In this document: piece by piece, positions 45,939-54,760 of the stretch
How positions within the stretch are numbered: position 1 is the stretch's first letter
Layout of the letters: every line of letters starts with the position of its first letter
Assembly (NCBI GenBank): GCA_016125075.1
Contig: WGMO01000015.1
Coordinates: forward strand, 62,001-126,000
Source of the DNA: Terrimonas sp.
GTDB taxonomy: Bacteria > Bacteroidota > Bacteroidia > Chitinophagales > Chitinophagaceae
Direction of reading: 5' to 3'
DNA length: 64,000 nucleotides
Position numbers and translations under genes: made by a program
Notes under the pieces: generated by a model
The model's input: the letters and a program-made list of their open reading frames with translations, nothing else
What the model was told of the DNA's origin: nothing
The model's database searches: none

Positions 45939-47585
45939 ATGAAGAAATCAGATCAGTTGTTAGCAGCACTCTTTTCCCTCCGGAACCGGTATGGAACCGG
46001 GGCTGCCTTGCAAAAAATGCAGTTAATGGATTCCATCGGGATGGCGGGCCTTACACGTTCAAAAAGCATACGGCTTTATCATGATGTGCTTTTATTCCTG
46101 ATCGCCTACCCCGATAACCGGAAAGTGGCAGTGAAAGCCCGGGAATTGCTGGCGGCAGTACAGGGTCTTATCCGTTCCCGAACCCTTTTGCAGGATCATC
46201 TGTACAATTCCGGTATCACCCAAACGGCAGTTTGTGCAGCTTTCAGTTTTGAGATGGTCAGATGGATACGGCATCAATACCCTGATGATATCACGCTTGT
46301 TTCTTTTGAGGCCGGTGACGGACAGCTGCAGTCCATCCACTCAGCCATCCTGCCGAAAGTGGAGTCAGAGATCTTACAGGACGCCAATGCAGGGTGGAAA
46401 GAATGGTTGTACCAATCCCTGCCGGAAGGAACTAATTTACTGGACGCCATCATTTCAGTTTTTAAACGGGAGGATATCAGGCCCGGGATCAAAGATGAAC
46501 TTTGGAATGCCATGGGCATCAATACGGAGATCCGGTTTTCTAATGACCTTCAGCTCAGCGGCCACCTGGTAAATCATTTTTATCACCGGTCATTGGTCAG
46601 GCATTTTCTTCCGGCCCATACAAGTTTTTCACCCCGGAAAGTCATTTTATCGATCGAAGCGGCACAGCAGGTGTTGGCCAGCAGCCGCATGGTCCTTGTA
46701 CGGCATCTCCGGGAAATTGATCCCATCAGTTTTACAGATCCGCAACTGATCTCGTATTATCATTGTCAGCGGGGTATCAGTATTGCATTGATGGGGATGG
46801 TGACGGACCGCCGTCACCCTATTGACAGTTATATGGGTTATGTGGTTTTCAGGAACGGGTTGCCGGTGGCCTATGCAGGTTCCTGGATTTTTTTTGACAG
46901 TTGCCGTATCGGCCTGAATGTATTCCCGGCCTACCGGGGAGGCGAATCAGCTTATATATTCCAGCAGGTATTGCAATTGCATGCTACCGTGTACCGGTTA
47001 AAAAGATTTACTGTAGACCCCTACCAGATCGGGAAAGATAACCATGACGGGATCCATTCCGGTGCCTTCTGGGTATATTACCACGCCGGTTTCCGGCCTA
47101 TGAAAAAAAATCTAGCCGACATGGCTGAACAGGAAGCCCGGGCCATTAAAAACACAAATGGTTACAGAACATCCGCTGCTGTTTTAAAAAAGTTGGCAGA
47201 TGGCAGGATGGAAAAACGGATAAAGCCCAATGCATTTCGTTTTGATGCCACTGATATGAGCCGGGTCTATGCGGCCATCCTCAAAAAGCAGTATCAGCAT
47301 GACAGGGTGAAGGCTGAAAAGTATTCAGCCCAGCAACTGGGGGCCATCCTTGGCATCAGTAACCAGGATGACCCCCGCATGCAATTTGTATTACAGAACT
47401 GGGCAGTGATCCTGTTGTTCAGAAAGGCAGCGCTGGAAAAAAATTCTTCACTAAAAAGAGAACTGAAAAAACTTTTCCAACTCAAGGCAGCAGGGAAGGA
47501 AGAGGATTATATCAGGGCTTTGCAACAGGCCACCAGACTGCGCTCCTATTTAATTTCCATCATGAAAGAGCTTTCCATTATATAG
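45939..47585 (+). CDS. Conserved uncharacterised protein with GNAT-like core
   Basis: This 548-residue soluble protein has no named domain that I can assign. Residues ~245-390 look like an acyltransferase core: 'VLVRHLREIDPISFTDP', 'YMGYVVFRNGLPVAYAGSW', 'GLNVFPAYRGGESAYIF' (GNAT-like R-G-G-x-S-A), then 'FTVDPYQIGKDNHDGIHSGAFWVYYHAGFRPM', where 'SGAFWFYYxLGF' mimics the GNAT FY-x-x-x-GF end. The N-terminal ~240 and C-terminal ~150 residues are helical. I recall similar proteins in varied bacteria with this 'PYQIG..N..G..SGA' signature but no function. It is monocistronic. Confidence 0.7.
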   Translation: MKKSDQLLAALFSLRNRYGTGAALQKMQLMDSIGMAGLTRSKSIRLYHDVLLFLIAYPDNRKVAVKARELLAAVQGLIRSRTLLQDHLYNSGITQTAVCAAFSFEMVRWIRHQYPDDITLVSFEAGDGQLQSIHSAILPKVESEILQDANAGWKEWLYQSLPEGTNLLDAIISVFKREDIRPGIKDELWNAMGINTEIRFSNDLQLSGHLVNHFYHRSLVRHFLPAHTSFSPRKVILSIEAAQQVLASSRMVLVRHLREIDPISFTDPQLISYYHCQRGISIALMGMVTDRRHPIDSYMGYVVFRNGLPVAYAGSWIFFDSCRIGLNVFPAYRGGESAYIFQQVLQLHATVYRLKRFTVDPYQIGKDNHDGIHSGAFWVYYHAGFRPMKKNLADMAEQEARAIKNTNGYRTSAAVLKKLADGRMEKRIKPNAFRFDATDMSRVYAAILKKQYQHDRVKAEKYSAQQLGAILGISNQDDPRMQFVLQNWAVILLFRKAALEKNSSLKRELKKLFQLKAAGKEEDYIRALQQATRLRSYLISIMKELSII

Positions 47586-47625
47586 TACCGTGATCAACAG
47601 GGAGGGGAAAATGTTTTAAATTTTA

Positions 47626-47658
47626 TTTGGAATATTCGTTCCAATATATATATCTTTG
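47626..47658 (+). promoter_or_regulatory. Predicted promoter of the SDR-TetR operon
   Basis: TTTG at 47626-47629 and TATCTTTG at 47651-47658 have a spacing of about 21 bp, a full match to the Bacteroidota -33/-7 consensus. The -33 lies within the left operator and the -7 is 2 bp before the right operator. Confidence 0.75.
47627..47644. promoter_or_regulatory. Operator 1 (TTGGAA-N6-TTCCAA), candidate TetR site
   Basis: TTGGAATATTCGTTCCAA is an 18-bp inverted repeat overlapping the -33 element of the promoter for the SDR gene at 47709. A matching copy lies 34 bp away. Confidence 0.75.
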
Positions 47659-47660
47659 TT

Positions 47661-47678
47661 TTGGAATGAACGTTCCAA
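47661..47678. promoter_or_regulatory. Operator 2 (TTGGAA-N6-TTCCAA), candidate TetR site
   Basis: TTGGAATGAACGTTCCAA is the second 18-bp inverted repeat, located over the expected transcription start. Same half-sites as operator 1, differing only in the central six bases. Confidence 0.75.
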
Positions 47679-47708
47679 TATTATTTTATCTTTTAACTTT
47701 TTTATTTT

Positions 47709-48458
47709 ATGACTCGTTTAAAAAACAAAGTAGCCGTTATTACCGGGGGTAACAGCGGTATTGGTCTGGCCACCGCCCGTGCATTTGTACGCGAAGGTGC
47801 TAAAGTGGTGATCTTTGGCCGTGATCAAAAAACCCTGGATGCTGCAGCTGCTGAACTCGGCAACCACTCCATTGCCGTCAAAGGCGATGTAACCCGTCCC
47901 GCTGACCTTGACCGTTTGTACAGCAAAACCCGCGAAGTATTCGGAAAGGTGGATATCCTTTTTGCCAATGCCGGAGTTGCGCTCTTTGCACCTTTTGGGC
48001 AAACTGATGAACAATTATTCGACACCAATATGGATGTCAATGTAAAAGGTACCTTTCTTACTGTGCAAAAAGCAATTCCGGAACTCAACGAAAACGCATC
48101 TATTATTCTCAACACCTCTGTTGTGAATGTGAAAGGATTTCCCGGCACTTCCGCCTATTCTGCCAGCAAAGCAGCGCTTCGTTCGCTTGTGCGTACGTTG
48201 GCAACGGAATTAGTGGGTCAGAAAGTCAGGGTGAATGCTGTTTCACCCGGACCCATTGATACACCTATTTACGGTCGTTTGGGCCTGCCTGCCGAAGCTG
48301 TACAGGAAATGTCAAAAGGGTTTGAAAGCATCAACCCTATGAAACGGTTTGGCCATCCTGACGAAGTAGCCAATACGGTTCTTTTCTTTGCATCGGAAGA
48401 CGCATCGTATATCACCGGATCAGAAATTGCAGTAGACGGAGGTCTCAGTCATCTATAA
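47709..48458 (+). CDS. Short-chain dehydrogenase/reductase under TetR control
   Basis: This 249-residue classical SDR has TGGNSGIG (12-19) for the cofactor, 'LFANAGVA' and catalytic 'NTSVVNVKGFPGTSAYSASK' (Ser, Tyr150, Lys154). It ends in 'SYITGSEIAVDGGLSHL', the usual C-terminal signature. Asp/Arg usage after beta-2 ('FGRDQ') suggests NADP preference. The gene is followed 39 bp later by a TetR-type regulator and preceded by two matching operators; such SDR-TetR pairs typically respond to reactive aldehydes or quinones, but the inducer here is unknown. Confidence 0.93.
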   Translation: MTRLKNKVAVITGGNSGIGLATARAFVREGAKVVIFGRDQKTLDAAAAELGNHSIAVKGDVTRPADLDRLYSKTREVFGKVDILFANAGVALFAPFGQTDEQLFDTNMDVNVKGTFLTVQKAIPELNENASIILNTSVVNVKGFPGTSAYSASKAALRSLVRTLATELVGQKVRVNAVSPGPIDTPIYGRLGLPAEAVQEMSKGFESINPMKRFGHPDEVANTVLFFASEDASYITGSEIAVDGGLSHL

Positions 48459-48497
48459 TTTTTCTATTTTTACGGCCGGTACTAATCCTCAGTCCTG

Positions 48498-49085
48498 ATG
48501 CCTAAGACCAAACAGTTCGATGAAGCCCTTGTCTTGCAGAAAGCAAGGGATGTATTCTGGAAAAAGGGATACAATGCAACTTCTATGGACGACCTGGTGC
48601 AGGCAACAGGACTGAGCCGGTCAAGTATCTATGATACATTTACGGATAAGCATGGCCTGTATGTACAGGCATTACAGCAATACCAGGAATTTCAGCGGGT
48701 GGGATTAACGAGTGATATGCCTAAGGGGTTATCACCCCGTAAAAAAATTGAGTGGTTGTTTAATAAAAGTATCAGCGCATCCATGGCAGACCCTGACCGT
48801 AAAGGATGCTTTATGCTCAACAGTACTACAGAGCTGGCGAATATGGACCCTCGTATCAGTAAGGAAGCCGTTAAAAATCTTGAAATGATGGAATTACTTT
48901 TTTTATCCTGGATAAAAGAAGGTCAGGCAAGCGGAGAGATTAGCAAAAAATTTACTGCCAAGGCAATAGCACACCATCTCAATAGCAGTTTTAACGGACT
49001 AAAATTGGTTGCCCAAACCAAACCCGATAAAGATGCCCTTCGGGATATCGCAAAAATCAGTCTTTCTGTATTAGATCCTGACTAA
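48498..49085 (+). CDS. TetR/AcrR-family repressor
   Basis: This 195-residue regulator has an N-terminal helix-turn-helix at about 10-55 ('ALVLQKARDVFWKKGYNATSMDDLV', 'TGLSRSSIYDTFTDKHGLY'). The C-terminal ligand domain is helical and includes 'DRKGCFMLNSTTELA', the signature of the TetR_C subgroup near AcuR/NemR-like proteins, with a possibly redox-active Cys. It probably represses its own operon through the two 18-bp palindromes upstream of the SDR gene. Confidence 0.92.
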   Translation: MPKTKQFDEALVLQKARDVFWKKGYNATSMDDLVQATGLSRSSIYDTFTDKHGLYVQALQQYQEFQRVGLTSDMPKGLSPRKKIEWLFNKSISASMADPDRKGCFMLNSTTELANMDPRISKEAVKNLEMMELLFLSWIKEGQASGEISKKFTAKAIAHHLNSSFNGLKLVAQTKPDKDALRDIAKISLSVLDPD

Positions 49086-49120
49086 GGAATACATACCAAA
49101 TTAGTTTACAGGGCAGGATT

Positions 49121-49834
49121 TTATTTTCCCGGTCTTGATGGCCTGACTTCTATCTTGCTCGGAAGGGTCCGTGGGTTCATGTGCAGGAGATCGGCGACCA
49201 TTTGCCCGATATCTTCGGGCTGGATCTTCCAGGCATCGGCCGCTGAAGGAACATGGTCATTAAAATAGGTGGCTACAGATCCCGGCATGATGGTACTCAC
49301 CTTGATGCCATATTTCCGGAGGTCCAGCATGATGGCCTGTGTAAATCCTACCAGCCCGAACTTACTCGCATTATAGGCAGCTCCATTTTCAAAAAAATTG
49401 GTACCGGCCAGGCTGGCGATCGTGATGATATATCCCTCTGATTTTTTTAAGGCCTCGATACCCGCTTTTACGCTGTTGAAAACACCTGTAAGGTTAGTGT
49501 CAATAGTGTCTTTCCAGTCTTTTTCCGACAAAGCATCAATGGGTGCAAAATGCCCGACCCCGGCATTGGCCACCAGCACATCCAATTGCCCGAAATGATC
49601 GAGGACGGATTGTACCGCTTTTCTTTCCGCTTCCGGCGAAACGACATCAGAGGCAACAGGCAGAATTTTTGAAGGGTCTTTGCTTAATTCAGCTGCGGCT
49701 TTGCTGGCTGCCTCCTGCGACCGGCTGCTGATAGCCACCCGCATTCCCTGCTCCAATAATATTTTTGCAATGCCGAAGCCGATGCCCTTGCTGCCACCGG
49801 TGATGTAGGCGACTTTATTTTTAAGATTGTTCAT
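49121..49834 (-). CDS. Short-chain dehydrogenase/reductase (3-oxoacyl-ACP reductase-like)
   Basis: The product has 237 residues from ATG 49832-49834 (MNNLKNKVAYITGG); the frame extends to 49933 with unrelated residues. TGGSKGIG (12-19), 'LVANAGVG', 'ITIASLAGTNFF' and 'AAYNASKFG' carry the cofactor and Ser-Tyr-Lys catalytic sites. It is a different subfamily from the SDR at 47709 and lies convergent with the TetR gene, so it is not part of that operon. Confidence 0.92.
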   Translation of the reverse strand: MNNLKNKVAYITGGSKGIGFGIAKILLEQGMRVAISSRSQEAASKAAAELSKDPSKILPVASDVVSPEAERKAVQSVLDHFGQLDVLVANAGVGHFAPIDALSEKDWKDTIDTNLTGVFNSVKAGIEALKKSEGYIITIASLAGTNFFENGAAYNASKFGLVGFTQAIMLDLRKYGIKVSTIMPGSVATYFNDHVPSAADAWKIQPEDIGQMVADLLHMNPRTLPSKIEVRPSRPGK

Positions 49835-49943
49835 GACAAGTATTGTTTGATTAACTATAAGGCTAACAAGAAGCGGGGATAAAGGTTGTAAATGCTCAAA
49901 ATTAAGCAACCATTTTTTAATGGCTGGCAGCAATCCCCTGTTG

Positions 49944-49951
49944 TACCTTTG
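49944..49951 (+). promoter_or_regulatory. Predicted -7 element (TACCTTTG) of the cbpA-cbpM operon
   Basis: TACCTTTG matches TAnnTTTG 24 bp before the ATG at 49975. No -33 TTG was recognised. Confidence 0.5.
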
Positions 49952-49974
49952 TATCAGGATATAAAACAGCGATC

Positions 49975-50853
49975 ATGGACTTTATTGATTATTACAAGGT
50001 ATTAGGGGTCCCTAAGAATGCCTCTGAAGAGGAGATCAAAAAAGCTTACCGCAAACTGGCCCGAAAACTCCATCCCGACCTTAATCCCAACGACAAACAG
50101 GCCCATCAAAAATTCCAGCAGGTCAATGAGGCCAATGAAGTGCTGAGTGATCCTGAAAAAAGAAAGAAATATGACCAGTATGGTAAGGATTGGCAGCATG
50201 CTGAACAGTTTGAACAACAAAAAAGGCAACAGGCCCGTCAGCAGGAGACGGGAGGACAGGCCTTTTCATCTTTTGATGAGGACAATTTTTCTGATTTCTT
50301 CACTTCCATGTTCGGATCATCCGGCCGGCGCAGCCAGGCAAAATTCAGGGGGCAGGATTTTCATGCGGAACTGACACTGAGTTTGCAGGATGCAATGGAA
50401 ACGCATCAACAGGTGCTCCATGTGGATGGAAAAAAAATCAGGATCACCATTCCCGCAGGGGTGGAAAACGGGCAGGTGATCAAATTAAAAGGGCATGGCG
50501 CCCCGGGTGTGAACGGGGGACCGGCCGGTGACCTCTATATCACATTTGTCATCCCGCCACACCCGGTTTTCAAACGTTCAGGAAACGATTTGTTCACCAA
50601 CGTGACCATTGACCTCTATACGGCATTGCTCGGCGGGGACATTACGGTGGAGACCCTGCAGGGTAAACTGAAACTGAAAGTGAACCCTGAAACACAGAAC
50701 GGAACGAAAATCCGGCTGAAAGGAAAGGGCTTCCCTGTTTATAAGAAAGAAGGGGAGTTCGGCAATCTTTACATCACGTACCAGGTAAAACTTCCAACGG
50801 GGCTGAGTGAAAAAGAAAAAGCCCTGTTTACGGAATTGTCAAAACTAAAATGA
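49975..50853 (+). CDS. cbpA: DnaJ-family chaperone CbpA
   Basis: This 292-residue type II Hsp40 has a J domain at residues 1-~70 with the HPD motif in '[14 protein letters not shown]', needed to stimulate DnaK. A Gly/Gln-rich linker follows (~72-115, '[28 protein letters not shown]'), then two beta-barrel substrate-binding domains (from ~125; '[16 protein letters not shown]', '[16 protein letters not shown]'). The zinc-finger of classical DnaJ is absent. Followed 6 bp later by cbpM, its specific modulator. Confidence 0.95.
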   Translation: MDFIDYYKVLGVPKNASEEEIKKAYRKLARKLHPDLNPNDKQAHQKFQQVNEANEVLSDPEKRKKYDQYGKDWQHAEQFEQQKRQQARQQETGGQAFSSFDEDNFSDFFTSMFGSSGRRSQAKFRGQDFHAELTLSLQDAMETHQQVLHVDGKKIRITIPAGVENGQVIKLKGHGAPGVNGGPAGDLYITFVIPPHPVFKRSGNDLFTNVTIDLYTALLGGDITVETLQGKLKLKVNPETQNGTKIRLKGKGFPVYKKEGEFGNLYITYQVKLPTGLSEKEKALFTELSKLK

Positions 50854-50859
50854 TGGCTT

Positions 50860-51168
50860 ATGCAAACGCAGGATAAGATTACCCTTCAGGAATTTTGTAT
50901 GCACCAGCATATTGAAATTTCCTTTGTCGAAGCTTTACAGGAGCGGGGGTTGATTGAGCTTGACCACGTCGATGCAACCCCGGCCGTTTCCATCAACCAG
51001 TTACCGGAACTGGAAAAAATGGCCCGTTTCTATTACGAAATGGAAATTAATCTCGAAGGGATTGAAACCATTGCCCACCTGTTGCGCCGCATCGATGAAA
51101 TGCAGCAGGAAATGATCAGGCTGAATAACCGGTTAGATTTTTATGAGCCTGGGGATAATGACCTTTAG
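50860..51168 (+). CDS. cbpM: CbpA modulator CbpM
   Basis: This 102-residue protein has the MerR_2-like layout of CbpM: 'ITLQEFCMHQHIEISFVEALQERGLIEL' then 'SINQLPELEKMARFYYEMEINLEGIETI' and a C-terminal coiled coil 'LLRRIDEMQQEMIRLNNRL'. CbpM binds the J domain of CbpA and inhibits it. It lies immediately after cbpA (6 bp). It is convergent with the membrane protein gene, whose stop is 2 bp away. Confidence 0.9.
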   Translation: MQTQDKITLQEFCMHQHIEISFVEALQERGLIELDHVDATPAVSINQLPELEKMARFYYEMEINLEGIETIAHLLRRIDEMQQEMIRLNNRLDFYEPGDNDL

Positions 51169-51170
51169 GA

Positions 51171-51878
51171 TCATCGGGGTTCAATCATTGGTTTTTGTTG
51201 CTTATCCGATTTGTCTTTGAGCATCAGTTCCCCTTTGATCAGCCAGGAAGAACCGAAAGCAATCAGCGCCAGCCATTCCAGCCAGAAAACAGGTTTGTAG
51301 GGATCCAGCCATCGGAAGCTTTCCGGGAAAATATTATACACCGCAATCAGTGCAATAAAGAAAAATATCAGGAGTCCGCAGCTCCGGTAAATCTTATTCC
51401 GCAATAACTTTCTGTTGGTTTTCTCCCCCTTGCTTTTGGTAAAAAGAAAATAAGAAATGGCTGCCAGTAATAAAAAGAAGACGGCTGCAAAACTGTAATG
51501 TGCAATATTCCTTGCCTTATCCAGGGGCAGGTGGAAAATGGCACAACTGTCGGCGCTGTTGTCATTAGTGGGAAGAAATGCGATCCCCAAAGCACAGATA
51601 CCCGCAAGCGAAGTGAGTAAATTATCCACAGGTTCGCCGGGATAACCCTTATAGGATAGCAGGAAAAGGGCCACAGCACATAAAATGCCCACAAAAAGGT
51701 CGCCTGTGATCGTATAATAATAATGACTATTGGAATCCTGGATAGCATGACAATGGCTGAATACCAGGTTACCCGTCAGCATCGCTGCCGGTAATAAGAG
51801 CCCCAGCCAACCGATGGATTTACGGAGCGTATTGAAAGAAATTAGCCGGGGATCCTCTTTTTGATCTGTGGAACTCAT
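51171..51878 (-). CDS. Polytopic membrane protein, unknown function (DUF998-like)
   Basis: The 235-residue protein has about six transmembrane helices (roughly 25-45, 60-78, 88-105, 128-148, 170-187, 200-220). Between helices 3 and 4 it has 'FLPTNDNSADSCAIFHLPLDKARNIAHYSFAAVFF'-type sequence, with a His pair (HLP and AHYS) as in DUF998-like families. Function unknown. It is convergent with cbpM. Confidence 0.65.
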   Translation of the reverse strand: MSSTDQKEDPRLISFNTLRKSIGWLGLLLPAAMLTGNLVFSHCHAIQDSNSHYYYTITGDLFVGILCAVALFLLSYKGYPGEPVDNLLTSLAGICALGIAFLPTNDNSADSCAIFHLPLDKARNIAHYSFAAVFFLLLAAISYFLFTKSKGEKTNRKLLRNKIYRSCGLLIFFFIALIAVYNIFPESFRWLDPYKPVFWLEWLALIAFGSSWLIKGELMLKDKSDKQQKPMIEPR

Positions 51879-52067
51879 AGCTTTTGGTTTATAAGGTATA
51901 TAAATATTAGATATATCGAGAAAGTTTTCCGGATGTTATCATCATAAAGCCGGATCGATTTTGTTCTTTTTCATTGTTTTTATTTTAACAGTTTTGCATT
52001 CTTTATTAGCATAATTTTAAGACTGTTCGTATACTAATAACTGTCTAATGGATATAAAACAAAGCAT

Positions 52068-53273
52068 ATGAAAAATACGAAAAGATTTCTGACACTGCTA
52101 CTCGCCATGGGTTTCCTGTTGCCTGCCATTGCACAAAGGAATGACCGTCGGGGCGGTAACAGTAATAACAGGGGGAGTAATAACCGTACAGCCCCGGCCC
52201 CAAGACAGCAAAATAATTCTGCGGGGAGGAATAACAATACATTCAACCGGCCCCCGGACCGGAATAGTAATCCTGTGGCAAGGAACGACCGAAATCCGGG
52301 TAATAATACATTTAACCGGCCCCCTTCCCAGAACAACCGGGTAACGGACCAGCGGAGGAATAATAATTATTCCCGTCCCCAGGCACCGAATAACCGGGTA
52401 ATTGATAACAGGGGGGCGCGCAATAATTCCGGTACCTCCACCAACCGGTTTCCTGGTAATAATAACCGTGTAACAAGGACAAATGACAGGAATACCCGCA
52501 ACGATAATTTCAGGCGTAATGATGACCGTAACCGTAATAATAATTTTTATCGTAACAATAACCGGAACCGGTACAGCAATTACCAGCGTAACGGTTATGG
52601 CAGGGGCAACTACAGTTATTCCCGTTACCGCTATGCCCCCCGCCGTTTCAGTTATGCAGGGTACAACCGTTATTCCGTTTTACCCCGTACCAGTATATCC
52701 ATCCATTTTGGCGGGTATCCTTATTATTATTATGGAGGAAGTTTTTACGGATACTATAATGGATATTATGAACCCGTATATGCTCCTTTTGGTATCCGCG
52801 TAAGCGTATTGCCTGTGGGTTATTATCGTTTTTATTATCGCGATATCCCTTATTATTATTATGATGGCATCTATTACCGCGACTATCAGAATTCCCAATA
52901 TGAAGTGGTGGATGCACCCCTGGGCGCTGTGGTCACGGTGCTTCCCCGCGGAGCAAAAGCCGTAACGGTGAATGGGGAGAAATTCTATGAGTTTAATGGC
53001 ACTTATTATAAAGAAGGGGTCAACAGCAATAATGAGGTGGTGTACACAGTGGTCGGGAAATATGGAGATATCAATAATACGGATAGCCCTGAATCCTACA
53101 GTAACAATGGTTACCAGATCGGTGATATTGTCACCAGTTTGCCCCCGGACAGCCGGCAGGTGATCATTGACGGCCAGTCTTTGTATGTATCACCCGATCA
53201 TTTTTACTTTAAGGAAAGGTCCGTGGACGGAACCACCGGTTATGAAGTGGTGGGCACGGAAAACAACTACTGA
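52068..53273 (+). CDS. Exported Asn/Arg/Tyr-rich protein with DUF6515 repeats
   Basis: In this 401-residue protein, a signal peptide (ends 'LLPAIAQ', ~residue 23) is followed by ~150 residues of low-complexity N/R/P/S sequence ('RRGGNSNNRGSNNRT', 'PPDRNSNPVARNDRNPG'). A tyrosine-rich stretch comes next, then DUF6515-type repeats: 'YYYYGGSFYGYYNGYYEPV', 'GAVVTVLPRGAKAVTVNGEKFYEFNGTYY'. It is likely a surface or matrix-like component. The cation-rich, Asn-rich segment suggests intrinsic disorder. No enzyme motif. Confidence 0.85.
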   Translation: MKNTKRFLTLLLAMGFLLPAIAQRNDRRGGNSNNRGSNNRTAPAPRQQNNSAGRNNNTFNRPPDRNSNPVARNDRNPGNNTFNRPPSQNNRVTDQRRNNNYSRPQAPNNRVIDNRGARNNSGTSTNRFPGNNNRVTRTNDRNTRNDNFRRNDDRNRNNNFYRNNNRNRYSNYQRNGYGRGNYSYSRYRYAPRRFSYAGYNRYSVLPRTSISIHFGGYPYYYYGGSFYGYYNGYYEPVYAPFGIRVSVLPVGYYRFYYRDIPYYYYDGIYYRDYQNSQYEVVDAPLGAVVTVLPRGAKAVTVNGEKFYEFNGTYYKEGVNSNNEVVYTVVGKYGDINNTDSPESYSNNGYQIGDIVTSLPPDSRQVIIDGQSLYVSPDHFYFKERSVDGTTGYEVVGTENNY

Positions 53274-53302
53274 TCCTCACTAAGTTATTACCCATCCATA
53301 CT

Positions 53303-53329
53303 GAGCCGGCTTTGCCGGCTCTTTTTTTT
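53303..53329 (+). terminator. Intrinsic terminator after the DUF6515 gene
   Basis: GAGCCGGC and GCCGGCTC form a perfect 8-bp stem with a TTT loop, followed by eight T. Confidence 0.92.
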
Positions 53330-53381
53330 AAAGCTTCTTCCCATTTTGGCTTCATTTGGTAACTTAGCCGTTGGATTGTTT

Positions 53382-53975
53382 ATGCAGCGACCCCGTTTCA
53401 TATACCTGCTTTTACTGGTCTTTGTGTTACCGGTATTTTGGTTACAGGATACAGGCTGCGCCAAGGATTATAGCTTTGAAGGAGCTAATACTTTGCACCT
53501 CTTTGATACGGTGCAACTCCCTCCCTCCGCTACTGTTGAAGGTTGCGCATTGTGTAACCCGGCAAACACCCTTCAACTCGGTGACTGGCGGTTCAAAACC
53601 GGGAACGGAAATTTTTGCGGGGGAACCGATAATGCCGGTTTTATCGGTAGTTATAATGTGAACAGGACCTTTACATTTTTTGGTCCATCGGCCTGTTCCA
53701 TCGATACCGGTATTGTCATGACTGTTTACCTTCCGGTTTCTTTCAATGAAGACAAGTATAATGTAATTGCCAGTGGTGCTGCCTTTTATTATTATGATCA
53801 TTTTGGGGTACAGGATATCTATATCAGTCAGCCTGCCAAACCTTTCTCTGTTTTAATTCAGCAGTATATCCATTCTACACAGGTAGTAACAGGAACTTTT
53901 GAGGGCACGGTGTTCAAGCCCAATGGGGATACTGCTTATATCCGTGAGGGCAGGTTCAAAGTGAAATTGCATTAA
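53382..53975 (+). CDS. Exported protein of unknown function
   Basis: The protein has 197 residues from ATG 53382 (MQRPRFIYLLLLVFVLPVFW). The hydrophobic signal ends in 'QDTGCAKDYSFEG'; Cys after Gly suggests a lipoprotein, though the -3 position (Asp) is not ideal. The mature protein is beta-rich with 'GCALCNPANTLQLGDWRFKTGNGNF' and no known domain. It resembles Chitinophagaceae proteins beginning with 'YSFEG'. Confidence 0.6.
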   Translation: MQRPRFIYLLLLVFVLPVFWLQDTGCAKDYSFEGANTLHLFDTVQLPPSATVEGCALCNPANTLQLGDWRFKTGNGNFCGGTDNAGFIGSYNVNRTFTFFGPSACSIDTGIVMTVYLPVSFNEDKYNVIASGAAFYYYDHFGVQDIYISQPAKPFSVLIQQYIHSTQVVTGTFEGTVFKPNGDTAYIREGRFKVKLH

Positions 53976-54050
53976 AAGGGGATCAAACATGCTGCCTCTG
54001 TGGTGAAAATAATAACACAAAAAAAGTATTTATTACTATCACGGTGTATT

Positions 54051-54599
54051 TTATTCATTCAGCAAAATCGTTTTCTTTTTAAGATCTGTAAATAATTGCA
54101 ATCCTTTTTCTACATTGATATAATTAAATAAGACCGCCCCGAATTCTTCCCCGTTCTTATTTTTATTTGGAATACCTCCGGGTACCAGCCAGCGGGTGCG
54201 AGTCAGGAGCTCGGCAAAATAAATCGATCCGGCATGAAAAAAGGCTTGCTTCCCATCCAACTGGTACATCGTATGTAATTGATGCATACCGCTGTCTACA
54301 TAAACGAGGGTACAGCGGTTCATTTTTAAAGGGGTGTTCAGTTTTCTAAATTGTTGTTTATTGTCCATGAACTCCATCTTCCCAAGGGGGTGCAGGGAAT
54401 GATTAAAAATAAAAAGGGCAGCGCGGTCATGCATTCTTGCCGTATCGACAGTTGCTAAAAGTTCCGGTGGAACCTGTGCTGCAGAAACCGGTACTACAGC
54501 AGATGATGAGTCCGGTGATAATACATGATCCTGGGCATGGACAACCGGCTGTATAACCATGAGCAGGGCTGAAAGCAATAAAAGCGGCATCTTTTTCAT
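54051..54599 (-). CDS. Exported protein of unknown function
   Basis: The 182-residue protein has a signal peptide (MKKMPLLLLSALLMVIQPVVHA). The mature region includes 'FIFNHSLHPLGKMEFMDNKQQF' and ends with 'VEKGLQLFTDLKKKTILLNE'. No recognised family. A -7 element (TAGCTTTG on the minus strand, 54614-54621) lies 15 bp upstream of the ATG. Confidence 0.55.
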   Translation of the reverse strand: MKKMPLLLLSALLMVIQPVVHAQDHVLSPDSSSAVVPVSAAQVPPELLATVDTARMHDRAALFIFNHSLHPLGKMEFMDNKQQFRKLNTPLKMNRCTLVYVDSGMHQLHTMYQLDGKQAFFHAGSIYFAELLTRTRWLVPGGIPNKNKNGEEFGAVLFNYINVEKGLQLFTDLKKKTILLNE

Positions 54600-54613
54600 A
54601 TTGGCATATAGAA

Positions 54614-54621
54614 CAAAGCTA
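54614..54621 (-). promoter_or_regulatory. Predicted -7 element (TAGCTTTG)
   Basis: Full match to TAnnTTTG on the minus strand, 15 bp upstream of the gene at 54051-54599. No -33 element recognised. Confidence 0.4.
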
Positions 54622-54760
54622 TTGTGAGTTTTGATCCGGAATGATGACCACCATCATTGATTATACTGTTGCGGACATGGATGCATTTATTAAAAAAAAT
54701 CCTAACTTTAAGGTAATCCCATCCCGCCTCAACCCCTTTCTTCAACTTTAATTTCAACAA

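Noticed and set aside
47586-47708. Integron or mobile-element end formed by paired palindromes
   Set aside because: The two palindromes have identical half-sites positioned on a consensus promoter before an SDR-TetR pair; an operator explains them fully and no recombinase is present.
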